From Candidatus Pelagibacterales bacterium (GTDB lineage Bacteria > Pseudomonadota > Alphaproteobacteria > TMED109): a DNA stretch of 58,314 nt. The stretch lies in assembly GCA_002715505.1 (NCBI GenBank), contig PAZF01000012.1, forward strand, positions 16,994 through 75,307, read 5' to 3'. Every line of letters starts with the position of its first letter. The stretch's first letter is position 1. The notes under the pieces are model-generated. The model saw only the letters and a list, made by a program, of their open reading frames with translations, made no database searches and was not told where the DNA came from. A program made the position numbers and the translations under genes. This document shows, in pieces, positions 17,230 to 25,943 of this stretch.

Positions 17230-18327
17230 ATGCAAAGTTTAACTTTTTCTAAGGTTATTATTAGAGGAGTAGATATACCTCTTAAGAGGCCTATAGTGTC
17301 TCATTTAGGAGTATTTGAAACTTGGCCTTACTTATGTTTAGACATTTTTACAAAGGAAGGAATAGTTGGAAAAAGCTATATATCTCCTTATTTAAAAGAT
17401 TATTTGCCTGCTATAGCATCTTGTATAAAAGTATTATGTAAAAATTATGATGGAAAAAAAATAGAACCTTATAACTTTTTTGAAAACTCCCTAAAATCTT
17501 TATCTTTACAGGGATTTAAAGGACTAGGATTGTACGCCTTAGCTGCTATAGACATTGCTTTATGGGATGCTTTTTCAAAAGCTGCAAATAAACCATTCGC
17601 TGAGTTATTTGGAGGATCTATTAACACTCCAATTAAGTCTTATAATTCTAGTGGTCTATGGCTCATAGAAAGAAATAAAATAGCTCATGAAGCTGAACTT
17701 CTTAAAAAAGAAGGCAACTTTGACGCATTAAAGTTAAGAATTGGAAGAGAAAACTTTAAACATGATATTCAAGCTTATAAAGAGGTTAAAAGGGGTGCAG
17801 GATCTGATATTATTATAATGTCAGATTTCAATCAGTGTTTTACTACAAAAGAAGCAATTAAAAGATGTCAACAGTTAGATGATTTAGGATTTTATTGGTT
17901 TGAGGAGCCAATTCAATTTAATTTGTTAGAGGATATGAAAAAGATATGTAATTTGATTAATACTCCAATTACAATAGGAGAAAATTTTCACGGGCCAAAA
18001 GATGCTTTTGATGCTTTGCTTAATAATGCTTGTGATATGATTATGCCTGATTTAATGAGAATAGGAGGAGTATCAGGATGGCTAAAAATGTCATCAGTAG
18101 CAGAGTCTTTTAACATTGAAGTTTCAACTCATTTATATCCTGAAGTATCTTCACACTTGATTTGTCTAACTCCTACTGCAGAATGGCTAGAATGGGTAGA
18201 TTGGGCAAATCCTATTTTAAAAGAACCTTATAATATAATGAACGGTAAGATAATTATTCCTTCAAGGCCAGGTTTTGGAATAGAATGGAATGAAAATGTA
18301 CTGAGCAAATTTAAGTTAAATATTTAA
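17230..18327 (+). CDS. Mandelate racemase/muconate lactonizing enzyme family protein
   Basis: 365 residues, enolase superfamily. The capping domain is N-terminal; the barrel carries metal ligands in MSDFNQC, FEEPI and IGENF. Base residues are K and R in ALKLRIGR and a His in VSTHLYPE, with DLMRIGG supplying the Asp partner, so it resembles the mandelate racemase subgroup (sugar acid dehydratases, racemases). It starts directly after the HAD stop codon and is the last gene of the operon. A dehydratase for an imported acid is plausible, but the substrate cannot be assigned from the motifs seen. Confidence 0.88.
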   Translation: MQSLTFSKVIIRGVDIPLKRPIVSHLGVFETWPYLCLDIFTKEGIVGKSYISPYLKDYLPAIASCIKVLCKNYDGKKIEPYNFFENSLKSLSLQGFKGLGLYALAAIDIALWDAFSKAANKPFAELFGGSINTPIKSYNSSGLWLIERNKIAHEAELLKKEGNFDALKLRIGRENFKHDIQAYKEVKRGAGSDIIIMSDFNQCFTTKEAIKRCQQLDDLGFYWFEEPIQFNLLEDMKKICNLINTPITIGENFHGPKDAFDALLNNACDMIMPDLMRIGGVSGWLKMSSVAESFNIEVSTHLYPEVSSHLICLTPTAEWLEWVDWANPILKEPYNIMNGKIIIPSRPGFGIEWNENVLSKFKLNI

Positions 18328-18375
18328 ATAAAATTGAATAATTAAAATTTTTACTTTGTTAGCATTAATATAAAT

Positions 18376-18783
18376 TTATTTAATTAATTGAGTAAGAAGC
18401 TCATAAATGTACTTTCGCAATTTAATCTTGGAATATTTGGGAAGCTCTCTGTTTAACCAATGATATAAATGTCTATTTAATATATTATTAATTTTATTAG
18501 TGACTTCATGTTCAAATTTTTCCATTTTTTCTTTATTTTGTTCTTTATATTGTTTTTTAAATGGATTACTAGGAACTCTTTTTATGTCTCTAATCCCTAA
18601 TCTCTCACTTGTATTATTATAGTTACTCTCGACTTTTTTACTAACATTAGCCAATTTAATTTCATTTTTATCAGCTTGTTGAATACTTTTATTATTTTTT
18701 TCTAGACTTTGTACTTCATCAGCTTTTTTAAGAAGGTTTTTAAAAGACTCAACTATTTCAGATTTATTTTTATTAATGCTCAT
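18376..18783 (-). CDS. Hypothetical protein with a PopZ-like (DUF2497-like) C-terminal helix pair
   Basis: 135 residues, rich in Lys, Glu and Asn with no membrane segment. The middle looks disordered. The C-terminus (about 100-135) reads LNRHLYHWLNRELPKYSKIK and then LRKYIYELLTQLI. This resembles the C-terminal block of alphaproteobacterial pole-organising DUF2497 proteins, where a W-L-x-x-x-L-P core follows a helix, but the match is short. It is the last gene downstream of flhB. A polar scaffold would suit a polarly flagellated cell; that is inference. Confidence 0.45.
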   Translation of the reverse strand: MSINKNKSEIVESFKNLLKKADEVQSLEKNNKSIQQADKNEIKLANVSKKVESNYNNTSERLGIRDIKRVPSNPFKKQYKEQNKEKMEKFEHEVTNKINNILNRHLYHWLNRELPKYSKIKLRKYIYELLTQLIK

Positions 18784-18787
18784 TTTA

Positions 18788-19069
18788 CTATTTTAGACTA
18801 TTTAAAATACGTGCAGTGTTTAATTTATACTCTCTTGCATTAATTTTGCCATCCAAATATTTTTTTCTAAGATTTTTTAATTTTTCTTCTTTATTAACTA
18901 GCTTTCTTTTTAAAGAGTGTTTAGCAAAAAAAAACTCTACTATATCTTTTAAAAAATTCAGCACTACTATAATAAAAAAAAATAGTAGTAATAATAAGTA
19001 TATCTTTACATACAATTTATCATCTGAAAAATTTTTAATTAATATTTCTATAAAACTAGATTCAACCAT
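18788..19069 (-). CDS. Small single-pass membrane protein
   Basis: 93 residues. A strongly hydrophobic helix spans about residues 20-40 (IYLLLLLFFFIIVVLNFL), followed by a basic, charged tail. The last 30 residues (LRKKYLDGKINAREYKLNTA) look like a short oligomerisation element of the SHOCT type, in which a K-x-x-x-L-D-G-x-I-x-x-x-E-Y pattern occurs. Four bases separate it from the next gene, so the two are probably co-transcribed. Family not recognised otherwise. Confidence 0.5.
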   Translation of the reverse strand: MVESSFIEILIKNFSDDKLYVKIYLLLLLFFFIIVVLNFLKDIVEFFFAKHSLKRKLVNKEEKLKNLRKKYLDGKINAREYKLNTARILNSLK

Positions 19070-19228
19070 ATGTATATATAGTTATAATAACATAATTATA
19101 CTAACACAATTTACATATAAATGGAGCACTATCTTATCACATTATGAAAGTCAATTAAAAGAGCATTACTTTTAGGTAACTATAAAATTATTTTATATAG
19201 AGATACTAATGATAAAAATAAAGTTCTA

Positions 19229-20026
19229 TTATGAAGTCTGTGCTGATAAACTTTTTTCATTATTATTGCTATCCTCTTTACTCTCTTCTATTTCAGGGGC
19301 AGGTATTTGTGCAAAAATAAAGTTAGCTTTTTTGTCTAATTCTCTAATTATAAGTTGAACATTTTTGGGTGTCTCAGCATAGATTTTTGCAAACATTCTC
19401 ATTTCATTAAACAAGCAATAACCTCTTAACATTGACATAGATCCTTTGCTCATATAAATAGTTAAAATTACCCATGATGCTAAAAAAAGCCACCATTCAA
19501 TTGTTCCAAGTAAAATAAATAGTATAACTATTAAAAATAATGGAAAATATAGTTTGTAATGAAAAAACCAAACTAATGGAAATAATGACGCAAACAATGA
19601 CCCTTCATTAACCTCTAATATGTTATATATATTTCCTTTACCCTTGAAAATTTCATAATCTTTGTAATTATCAAAATTTTTAATATTATCTAAGTATACT
19701 TTAACTTTTTCTAGAATAGTCGCATCTTCGTCAGATCCAGTTTCTAATAGTTTTATTCCTAAAGGTCCTCTGGCCAAAACATTAAAAAGCGTATCCTTTC
19801 TTAAAATAGTTAACGTGGTTTTAACATTATCTTTCAAGGTCTCACTAAGAATTTTTTGTGTTCCTCTAAAAGGTTTTTTATCTACAGCTACAATAATATC
19901 ATTTGTTTTTAAAAATAAAGATAATGCATGAGAGCCTCTTTTGAGAGCGTCTACTTTTAAAAAAGAAACTTCGGCTGCTGAATTCTTTTCGGAATTTTCC
20001 GTAGGTTTTTGCTGATTATCTTCCAT
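19229..20026 (-). CDS. Membrane protein with N-terminal PDZ-like segment
   Basis: 265 residues. Residues about 20-85 (VDALKRGSHALSLFLKTND followed by DIIVAVDKKPFRG) look like a PDZ-type ligand-binding fold: a substrate loop, then a 'D-x-I-x-x-x-x' strand and a GTQ helix. Two to three hydrophobic helices follow between about 150 and 205, then a Glu-rich tail. The start is 5 bases from the end of the coiled-coil gene at 20032, so the two form one unit. No enzyme motif is seen. Position after flhB suggests a motility or polarity link, but this is not shown. Confidence 0.5.
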   Translation of the reverse strand: MEDNQQKPTENSEKNSAAEVSFLKVDALKRGSHALSLFLKTNDIIVAVDKKPFRGTQKILSETLKDNVKTTLTILRKDTLFNVLARGPLGIKLLETGSDEDATILEKVKVYLDNIKNFDNYKDYEIFKGKGNIYNILEVNEGSLFASLFPLVWFFHYKLYFPLFLIVILFILLGTIEWWLFLASWVILTIYMSKGSMSMLRGYCLFNEMRMFAKIYAETPKNVQLIIRELDKKANFIFAQIPAPEIEESKEDSNNNEKSLSAQTS

Positions 20027-20031
20027 ACAAG

Positions 20032-20760
20032 TTATGGATATTTTATAACAGAGCTATTTTTGAAAGATTTTGCTAGTTCTCCACTTTGATTAGCAAGATT
20101 GTTAACAGCTTTAGCTAAATCATTAAAATTTTTGTTCATCTTTTTTTGGTTTGAAGACATTTTATTAAGCAAGTTAGAATTTGTTGCTTTCTTCGATAAC
20201 TTGATCAATTTATTCGTTGTATTTATTTGAGTGTCTTTAAGAGTTTTAACTAGTTTATTTAGTTCCTGCATATTCTTTTTGCTAGAACTATTCATATTTT
20301 TAGTAACATTATTAGCAAGATTAGAAATTTCTGTAACGAGCATTTTATTAGTATTATTTAGATTATTATCTAAATTATTAATACTTGCTATCAAAGCATT
20401 GTTAGTCTCTAATATCTTTCCTTGCTCTTGAATTCCAGTTTGAAGCTGTTCTAAAGCTCCCTTAACTCCTTCTACATTTTCTGCAAAAACTACCAAAGCC
20501 TCTCTGCTTGTGCTAGTCATTGCTGATAATTCATTCATGGTTCTGCTATAAATTAAGGCAGTCAGACTTAATCCTATTACAGCTGCTAAAATAGAAATAC
20601 CAAAAATTATTGTTGTAAATTTATGAACTTGTTTCACAGAAGCCTCCAATTTTTTATTTTCATTTTTAATTTTATTATATTCAGATGTAACATCAGTAGC
20701 CGCATCTGCAGCATCAAGTGCTATTTTTATACTTTCTTGAACTTCATTAACAGTATTCAT
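20032..20760 (-). CDS. Membrane-anchored coiled-coil protein
   Basis: 242 residues. One transmembrane helix lies at about 50-70 (IIFGISILAAVIGLSLTALIY), flanked by predicted coiled coils: a short one before it and a long Asn-, Leu- and Lys-rich one from 85 to the end (ASINNLDNNLNNTNKML and similar heptads). It has no recognisable catalytic domain. Such proteins resemble chemoreceptor stalks without a signalling tip, or stator-associated adaptors; neither can be confirmed. It is encoded with the PDZ-like gene downstream. Confidence 0.5.
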   Translation of the reverse strand: MNTVNEVQESIKIALDAADAATDVTSEYNKIKNENKKLEASVKQVHKFTTIIFGISILAAVIGLSLTALIYSRTMNELSAMTSTSREALVVFAENVEGVKGALEQLQTGIQEQGKILETNNALIASINNLDNNLNNTNKMLVTEISNLANNVTKNMNSSSKKNMQELNKLVKTLKDTQINTTNKLIKLSKKATNSNLLNKMSSNQKKMNKNFNDLAKAVNNLANQSGELAKSFKNSSVIKYP

Positions 20761-20783
20761 ATCAAATTTCCATTATATACAAT

Positions 20784-20954
20784 TTATAACTTTTTATAAG
20801 CACATTTTGTGCCAGATGATTGAAAAACTACGAAAGACGGAATATTTTTTGAAATAAATCCAAAAGCTTTACAACCATAAGGCCTATTGGGGCGATAGGT
20901 GATAAAAAAATGTTTGCATCCATGACATTTTACAAAGTTTTTATTTTTTTTCAT
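20784..20954 (-). CDS. Small cysteine-motif protein, 56 residues
   Basis: ATG at 20952-20954, stop at 20784-20786. The pattern is CHGCKHFFITY, then RPYGCKAFGF, then SSGTKC: a CxxC, a GC and a final Cys. Small proteins with this spacing occur in several proteobacteria, sometimes near flagellar genes, and may bind zinc or iron; function unknown. The start overlaps the end of the upstream small membrane protein by 14 bases, supporting translation. Too short to be found by a 60-residue cut-off. Confidence 0.65.
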   Translation of the reverse strand: MKKNKNFVKCHGCKHFFITYRPNRPYGCKAFGFISKNIPSFVVFQSSGTKCAYKKL

Positions 20955-21153
20955 TTTTAAATTTTCTTTTTAAATAGTAGATAATATTTGCTATAGAGAA
21001 TCTAAAAACAGCAATAAAAGATAGTATTCCGCAAAAAAATAATATAATTGATAAAATATTATTATTTATCCATAAATCAATTGCTTTATCAAAACATAAG
21101 AAAGAAGAGTATAAAAATGCGAAGGTAACTATATAATCACTTATTTTTTTCAT
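20941..21153 (-). CDS. Small two-helix membrane protein
   Basis: 70 residues. Two hydrophobic stretches (IVTFAFLYSSFLCF and ILSIILFFCGILSFIAVF) and a basic tail (YLKRKFKNEKK). Its start overlaps the flhB stop by four bases (21150-21153) and its end overlaps the cysteine-motif gene, so it is part of the flagellar export operon. No family recognised. It may be a lineage-specific partner of the export gate or simply a passenger. Confidence 0.55.
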   Translation of the reverse strand: MKKISDYIVTFAFLYSSFLCFDKAIDLWINNNILSIILFFCGILSFIAVFRFSIANIIYYLKRKFKNEKK

Positions 21154-22316
21154 TTTTTATCATTTTCATTAATTTGTGCTCCATCTTCATTAAACATCAA
21201 TTCATCTGGTATTTGAATATCTGGTTCCTCTAAATTTTCTCCATTATTTATTTTGTAAATATAAGCTAGAGCAATAGCTACTGCTGTGTAAAGCTTTTCT
21301 GATATTTCGGAACCAATTTCTGAAGTAAAATACAATGCTCTTGCTAATAATTTGTGTCTAAATACTGTTATTTTATTTTCCTTTGCTTTTTCTATTATTT
21401 TTTGAGCTATTTGCCCTCTTCCCATAGATAATACTGTAGGGGCGCCTGGAGCACCTACATCATACTTTAAAGCAACAGCAAAATGAGTTGGGTTTACTAT
21501 TACTGCATTAGCGTTCTTTACTTCTTCAACTGCCTCTGCTTGCTTAATTGCTTTTCTTACAGTCTCTAATTGCAGCCTTTTTATTTTAGCCTTTACTTCA
21601 GGAGATCCTTCGGTTTCTTTATTTTCGTCTTTTAAATCTTGTCTGCTCATTCTAAGGGACTTAATAAAACTATACTTTTGCCAAGTCCAGTCAAGAATTG
21701 CTATCAATAAGAGAACTATTAATAATACTAATATTAGTAAAGGAAAAAACCCAGCAGCAGTTACTAAAGAATGTTCAAACTTTTCGGTAGACAACTGTAT
21801 AATGTCATCAGTCTTTATATATAAAATATAAAAACTAACTCCAAATAATAATGCTACTTTAAGTATGCTCTTTAATAATTCTACTAATCCTTTAACACTA
21901 AAAATTCTCTTTAATCCCTGGATAGGATCTAGTTTGCTAGATTTCCATTCAATAGCCTTAAAACTAAAAGTAATTCCACCAACTAATGATTGAGTGAAAA
22001 TCGTTAAAATCAAAACGGGAACACCTATAATAAGTGATACCAAAAAAACTTTATAAAATGATTTTTTTATTGCTAATAATGGAGAGTTATTATCTATTGG
22101 CAGGTTTAAAAAATAAAACATATCTCGCCAATTTGCTAAAATATAGTTGAAATTATATGAAAAGAAATAAATAACAACGAATAGCATTATCACTGAGGAA
22201 AAAACATACATTTCCTTTGAAGTAACAGTTTTGCCTTCTTCTTTAGCTTTATCTATTCTACGCTGGGTAGGCTGTTCTGTTTTTTCTTGGCTACTATTTT
22301 GATTTTCTTCGGACAT
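21150..22316 (-). CDS. flhB: Flagellar type III export protein FlhB
   Basis: 388 residues. Starts with EKTEQPTQRRIDKAKEEGK, the conserved FlhB opening. Four membrane helices follow, and the cytoplasmic domain has the self-cleavage site NPTHFAVALKYD. Cleavage between N and P switches export from hook to filament substrates. The C-terminal tail is acidic. It follows fliR by three bases. flhA, its usual partner, is not in the window. Confidence 0.96.
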   Translation of the reverse strand: MSEENQNSSQEKTEQPTQRRIDKAKEEGKTVTSKEMYVFSSVIMLFVVIYFFSYNFNYILANWRDMFYFLNLPIDNNSPLLAIKKSFYKVFLVSLIIGVPVLILTIFTQSLVGGITFSFKAIEWKSSKLDPIQGLKRIFSVKGLVELLKSILKVALLFGVSFYILYIKTDDIIQLSTEKFEHSLVTAAGFFPLLILVLLIVLLLIAILDWTWQKYSFIKSLRMSRQDLKDENKETEGSPEVKAKIKRLQLETVRKAIKQAEAVEEVKNANAVIVNPTHFAVALKYDVGAPGAPTVLSMGRGQIAQKIIEKAKENKITVFRHKLLARALYFTSEIGSEISEKLYTAVAIALAYIYKINNGENLEEPDIQIPDELMFNEDGAQINENDKK

Positions 22317-22319
22317 TTT

Positions 22320-23132
22320 TTATAACCCTTCTATCAGTCTTGCTATATAGTCTATTGCTACTTCTGCTACATTATCAAAATTACCTCCTATTGTAGCAGT
22401 ACATAAAAATAATAAAATAAATGCAGATATCATTGTAATGGGAAATCCAAAAGAGAATAAATTTAAAGATGGAGCTGATCTAGTCACAATTCCTATTACT
22501 ACATTTAATAAAGTTATTCCAACTACTACTGGTAACATGATTAGTGCACCAAACTTAAACATTAAACCTCCTGCATCTACTCCTAATTTTATAATTCCTA
22601 AATTAAAACCATTTCCTCCAATAGGAAATACCTTATAACTCTCTAATAAAATCGATAATGCAAGCAAATGTCCGTTCAATGATAAAAAAGTAAGTAACAT
22701 AAACATTGAAAATATTTGACTTATAACTGGAGTTTGTGCTCCAGATTCTGGGTCAACAAGACCAGCAAAACTTAGCCCCGTACTAGCTGCAATTTTTTCT
22801 CCAGCAAGTTCAGCAGATGCAAATAAAATTTTCAATAATAAACCACTAGAAACTCCAATAATTAATTCTTGAGAAATAGCTACTACTAAATTTAATGAAT
22901 CTAATTCATTTATATTTGGAACAGGTATATAACTAAAAATTAAAAAACTCGTAGCAAAGGAAATCACTATTCTTACTTGTAATGGTATAATTCTATAACC
23001 AAACAAGGGTGATGCTAAAAAAAAACTTCCTATTCTTAATGAAGCTAACCCAACCCCTGCCAAAATATTTAATAAATTAGATAATTCTAGTCCTGGCAAT
23101 GTTTCCGAAAAAGTATAAGCCAAATTTTCCAT
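22320..23132 (-). CDS. fliR: Flagellar export gate protein FliR
   Basis: 270 residues, all helices. Conserved segments are LASLRIGSFFLASPLFG near the start, LLKILFASAELAGEKIAAS in the middle and PSLNLFSFGFPITM towards the end. FliR forms the export gate with FliP and FliQ in the flagellar basal body. Start and end are within a few bases of fliQ and flhB. Confidence 0.95.
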   Translation of the reverse strand: MENLAYTFSETLPGLELSNLLNILAGVGLASLRIGSFFLASPLFGYRIIPLQVRIVISFATSFLIFSYIPVPNINELDSLNLVVAISQELIIGVSSGLLLKILFASAELAGEKIAASTGLSFAGLVDPESGAQTPVISQIFSMFMLLTFLSLNGHLLALSILLESYKVFPIGGNGFNLGIIKLGVDAGGLMFKFGALIMLPVVVGITLLNVVIGIVTRSAPSLNLFSFGFPITMISAFILLFLCTATIGGNFDNVAEVAIDYIARLIEGL

Positions 23133-23399
23133 TTATCTTAAAGTAGCCACACGTTCAAAAATAAACATGAAATAGTCAGTCAAACCAGTTAATAAATAAT
23201 TAGTAAAAATAGCTATTGTCAGAATAACAATTACAACCTTTGGAACAAAGCTCAAGGTCATTTCATTGATAGATGTAGCAGCTTGAATTATACCTATTGT
23301 TAGTCCTACTACCAAAGCTACTATTAATACTGGACCAGCTAATTTTAAAACTGTCCAAAATGCCATGCTAACCATTTCTATATTGTTTTCATATCCCAT
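23133..23399 (-). CDS. fliQ: Flagellar export gate protein FliQ
   Basis: 88 residues with two membrane helices: LKLAGPVLIVALVVGLTIGI, then IQAATSINEMTLSFVPKVV, the FliQ signature loop, then VIVILTIAIFTNYLLTGL. It is one of the small export gate subunits. Immediately adjacent to fliR (no gap) and 9 bases from fliP. Confidence 0.95.
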   Translation of the reverse strand: MGYENNIEMVSMAFWTVLKLAGPVLIVALVVGLTIGIIQAATSINEMTLSFVPKVVIVILTIAIFTNYLLTGLTDYFMFIFERVATLR

Positions 23400-23408
23400 A
23401 AATAACTC

Positions 23409-24179
23409 CTATTGTGAAACGAAGGTGCTTACTAAAGATCCCACAGTCATACTCCAACCATCTACCAAAACAAATAATAAAATTTTAAATGGCAATGCTA
23501 CTAACATTGGAGACAACATCATCATACCCAAAGACATCAAAACAGATGCTACAACCATATCAATAACTAAAAATGGCAAAAAAAGTAAAAATCCTATTTG
23601 AAAAGCAGTTTTTAATTCAGAGGTTATAAATGCAGGAAGAGCTATACTAAATGGTATATCCTCTTTTGTTTGAAAGTCCTCCTCTCCTGCAATTTCTGAA
23701 AACATTGATAAATCACTTTCTCTTGTATTCAATATCATAAAATTTTTAAATTCCCCCGAGGCTTGTTGCAGTGCCTCTGGAGTTTGTATATCTCCATTCA
23801 TATATGGAATTCCTATGTCTTCGTAAACTTTATTAAAAGTGGGTGCCATGATAAAAAAAGTTAAAAAAAGTGCTAAAGCAATTAATACTTGATTTGGTGG
23901 AGTTTGCTGTGTACCTAGTGCTTGCCTTAAAATTGACATTACAATCACTATTCTTGTAAAAGAAGTCATTCCTAAAACTATTGAAGGCAAAACTGTTAAA
24001 AAAGACATCAACATTAAAATTTGTAAAGATAATGAATAAGTTGCTCCTCCATCAGGATTTGATTGTACGTTCACTGCAGGAAGACCTCCTAAAGTTTCTA
24101 AACCATAAGAATTACAGTGAAATAAAAAAGCTAATATAAAAAATAAAAATACTTTAAAGATTTTATTATTTTTAATCAT
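23409..24179 (-). CDS. fliP: Flagellar export gate protein FliP
   Basis: 256 residues. An N-terminal signal peptide (FLFFILAFLFHCNSYG), then SFLTVLPSIVLGMTSFTRIV, the FliP signature, ALGTQQTPPNQVLIALALFLT, and at the end MVVASVLMSLGMMMLSP. FliP forms the core ring of the export gate. It overlaps fliO by 8 bases. Confidence 0.96.
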   Translation of the reverse strand: MIKNNKIFKVFLFFILAFLFHCNSYGLETLGGLPAVNVQSNPDGGATYSLSLQILMLMSFLTVLPSIVLGMTSFTRIVIVMSILRQALGTQQTPPNQVLIALALFLTFFIMAPTFNKVYEDIGIPYMNGDIQTPEALQQASGEFKNFMILNTRESDLSMFSEIAGEEDFQTKEDIPFSIALPAFITSELKTAFQIGFLLFLPFLVIDMVVASVLMSLGMMMLSPMLVALPFKILLFVLVDGWSMTVGSLVSTFVSQ

Positions 24180-24471
24180 TATTTACTCCATTATTTTTAT
24201 TTTCTTCCTGTTCACTTGTAGGCAAGGAAATTATATTTGAAATATGTGCTCTATTAGTTACAACCATATAACTATTATTTCTGACCTCAAAAATAGTTAT
24301 TCTATTTCCATGACCAATAATATTATTGGACGTTATATTTAGTGAATTATTTGACTTCAAATGAGATCGTAATAAATCTTTCTTTTTATTTATTAAAAAT
24401 GAAATTATTACTAAAACTACCAAGAAGGTAATTATGGTTATTAAAGTATTTATATCGTACAAAGATTGCAT
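24172..24471 (-). CDS. fliO: FliO-type flagellar export gate assembly protein
   Basis: 99 residues. One N-terminal membrane helix (IITFLVVLVIISFLI) and a small cytoplasmic domain with the FliO-type strand pattern ITIFEVRNNSYMVVTNRAHI. FliO helps FliP assemble. FliO diverges strongly between species, so the call leans on this strand pattern, the size and the place just before fliP. A sigma-54 promoter at 24497-24511 drives it, with a 14-base leader carrying AAGGAGG. Confidence 0.8.
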   Translation of the reverse strand: MQSLYDINTLITIITFLVVLVIISFLINKKKDLLRSHLKSNNSLNITSNNIIGHGNRITIFEVRNNSYMVVTNRAHISNIISLPTSEQEENKNNGVNND

Positions 24472-24496
24472 GCTTTTGCCTCCTTTTTCTTAAGAT

Positions 24497-24511
24497 GCAA
24501 AAGGCTTGCCA
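24497..24511 (-). promoter_or_regulatory. Sigma-54 promoter of fliO-fliP-fliQ-fliR-flhB
   Basis: Read on the minus strand it is TGGCAAGCCTTTTGC: TGGCA, then TTGC at exactly the -24/-12 spacing. The predicted start point (about 24485) gives a 14-base leader with AAGGAGG in front of the fliO ATG (24471). A 9-bp inverted repeat (24511-24530) abuts the -24 element and may be a binding site or a weak terminator for fliN. Confidence 0.75.
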
Positions 24512-24570
24512 AAGCTATTTTAATAGCTTTTCTGGATATTTTAAGATTTTAATTAGTCAAAATAATGACT

Positions 24571-24942
24571 TTAAATGCTTTTTACTCTTTCTTTTGGATC
24601 TACAACTTCTGTAAATCTAATTCCAAATCTTTCACCTATCATTACTACTTCGCCTTTAGCAATTATAGTTCCATTTGCTAATATATCTAATGGATCACCT
24701 GCTAATCTCTCTAACTCTATAACTGATCCTTCATTAACTCTCAATAAGTCCCTTAATTTTATTTCCGCACCACCTACCTCAACAGTAAGTTTTACATCAA
24801 TGTTTTCTAGAACCCTTAGGTTTTCTAAACTACTTCTTTCACTTTTTTCAGTTTCCACCTTTGTTTCAGAAGGCTTTTTTTCACTTTCTTTATCAGACTT
24901 AGTTTCTTCTTCTACAACATCTTTATTTTTTTCCTCTACCAT
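24571..24942 (-). CDS. fliN: Flagellar motor switch protein FliN
   Basis: 123 residues. The first 40 are Lys/Glu-rich and low in complexity; the C-terminal SpoA domain reads NIDVKLTVEVGGAEIKLRDL, then ILANGTIIAKGEVVMIGERF and GIRFTEVV. FliN is part of the switch C-ring. It follows fliM by 12 bases. fliG, another C-ring gene, is not found beside it. Confidence 0.95.
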   Translation of the reverse strand: MVEEKNKDVVEEETKSDKESEKKPSETKVETEKSERSSLENLRVLENIDVKLTVEVGGAEIKLRDLLRVNEGSVIELERLAGDPLDILANGTIIAKGEVVMIGERFGIRFTEVVDPKERVKSI

Positions 24943-24954
24943 TTATATCTCCAT

Positions 24955-25929
24955 TTATATTCTTTTTTTAACATTAACAGCTGAATTGCCTTTATACTCG
25001 CCTAAATCACCATTAAACATTTTTATATCTTCTACATAAACATCAATTTTATCAGAAATAGGTATTTCTAATGTATTTCCTACATTTAATCTAAGTAGCT
25101 TTGATAAATTAACTATTGGTTCACTTAAAGTGGCATTTACCTTCAAAGGAACTTCTAATACAGACTTTTCCATCTTCTCTCTCCAACTAATATCATCTTC
25201 TACAATATCAGACTGTACTCGTGACCTTAATAAAGATGCAATTGGCTTTAAAGTCTGCAAAGGATATAAAATGTCAAAATTTGCTGCATCTACACCAGGT
25301 AATTGAACTACAAAAGAGCAAATAATGACTAAATCACTTGCATCAACAAAAGTTGTAAATTGAGGATTCACTTCTCTACCCATTTTTGAAAAATTAATCG
25401 GAGTTAAATCTTTCCAACTTGTCTTAAGCTCTCTCATTAATCCATCATTTGCCATTTCAATAATTCTTTCTTCGGTAGCAGTAAATTCTTGCCTATTAGA
25501 TTTGAGAACTTCTATATTACCGCCATAGTATGCATTTGTAAGTATACTTATGAAAGGCGGAGACATCACTAATAGTAAGGAGCCTCTTAATTCTTCAATT
25601 CTATAGGTTGACAAGCTCATAAACGATTCTAGAGAAGATGAATATTCATCAAAAGATTTTACTTCTGGAGGAAAAGAGCTTATTCTCGGTTGTAACCTTA
25701 GCATTGGTTGAAATACTGATCTTGCAAACCTAGCAAATCTTTCGTTTATTAGCCTTAGAGCATAATAATCCCCCATGAGGGACAAATCATCAGTTCCAAA
25801 AGCAAATGGAGCAACCTCTAAATTGCTTCCTATTCCTGAATTCTGATCAGCTATATCCCCTGAGGATAAACCCTCCATCAATGCATTTACTTCATCTGAA
25901 GTTAGCTTTCTAGAATTATCACTAGTCAA
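24955..25929 (-). CDS. fliM: Flagellar motor switch protein FliM
   Basis: 324 residues. The N-terminus has LTSDEVNALMEGL, a form of the CheY-P binding peptide. The middle domain contains NERFARFARSVFQPMLR and, later, a C-terminal SpoA domain (LRLNVGNTLEIPI). FliM links CheY-P binding to reversal of rotation. The presence of the peptide implies chemotaxis genes elsewhere. Confidence 0.95.
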   Translation of the reverse strand: MTSDNSRKLTSDEVNALMEGLSSGDIADQNSGIGSNLEVAPFAFGTDDLSLMGDYYALRLINERFARFARSVFQPMLRLQPRISSFPPEVKSFDEYSSSLESFMSLSTYRIEELRGSLLLVMSPPFISILTNAYYGGNIEVLKSNRQEFTATEERIIEMANDGLMRELKTSWKDLTPINFSKMGREVNPQFTTFVDASDLVIICSFVVQLPGVDAANFDILYPLQTLKPIASLLRSRVQSDIVEDDISWREKMEKSVLEVPLKVNATLSEPIVNLSKLLRLNVGNTLEIPISDKIDVYVEDIKMFNGDLGEYKGNSAVNVKKRI

Positions 25930-25943
25930 ATTATTCTCCGATA

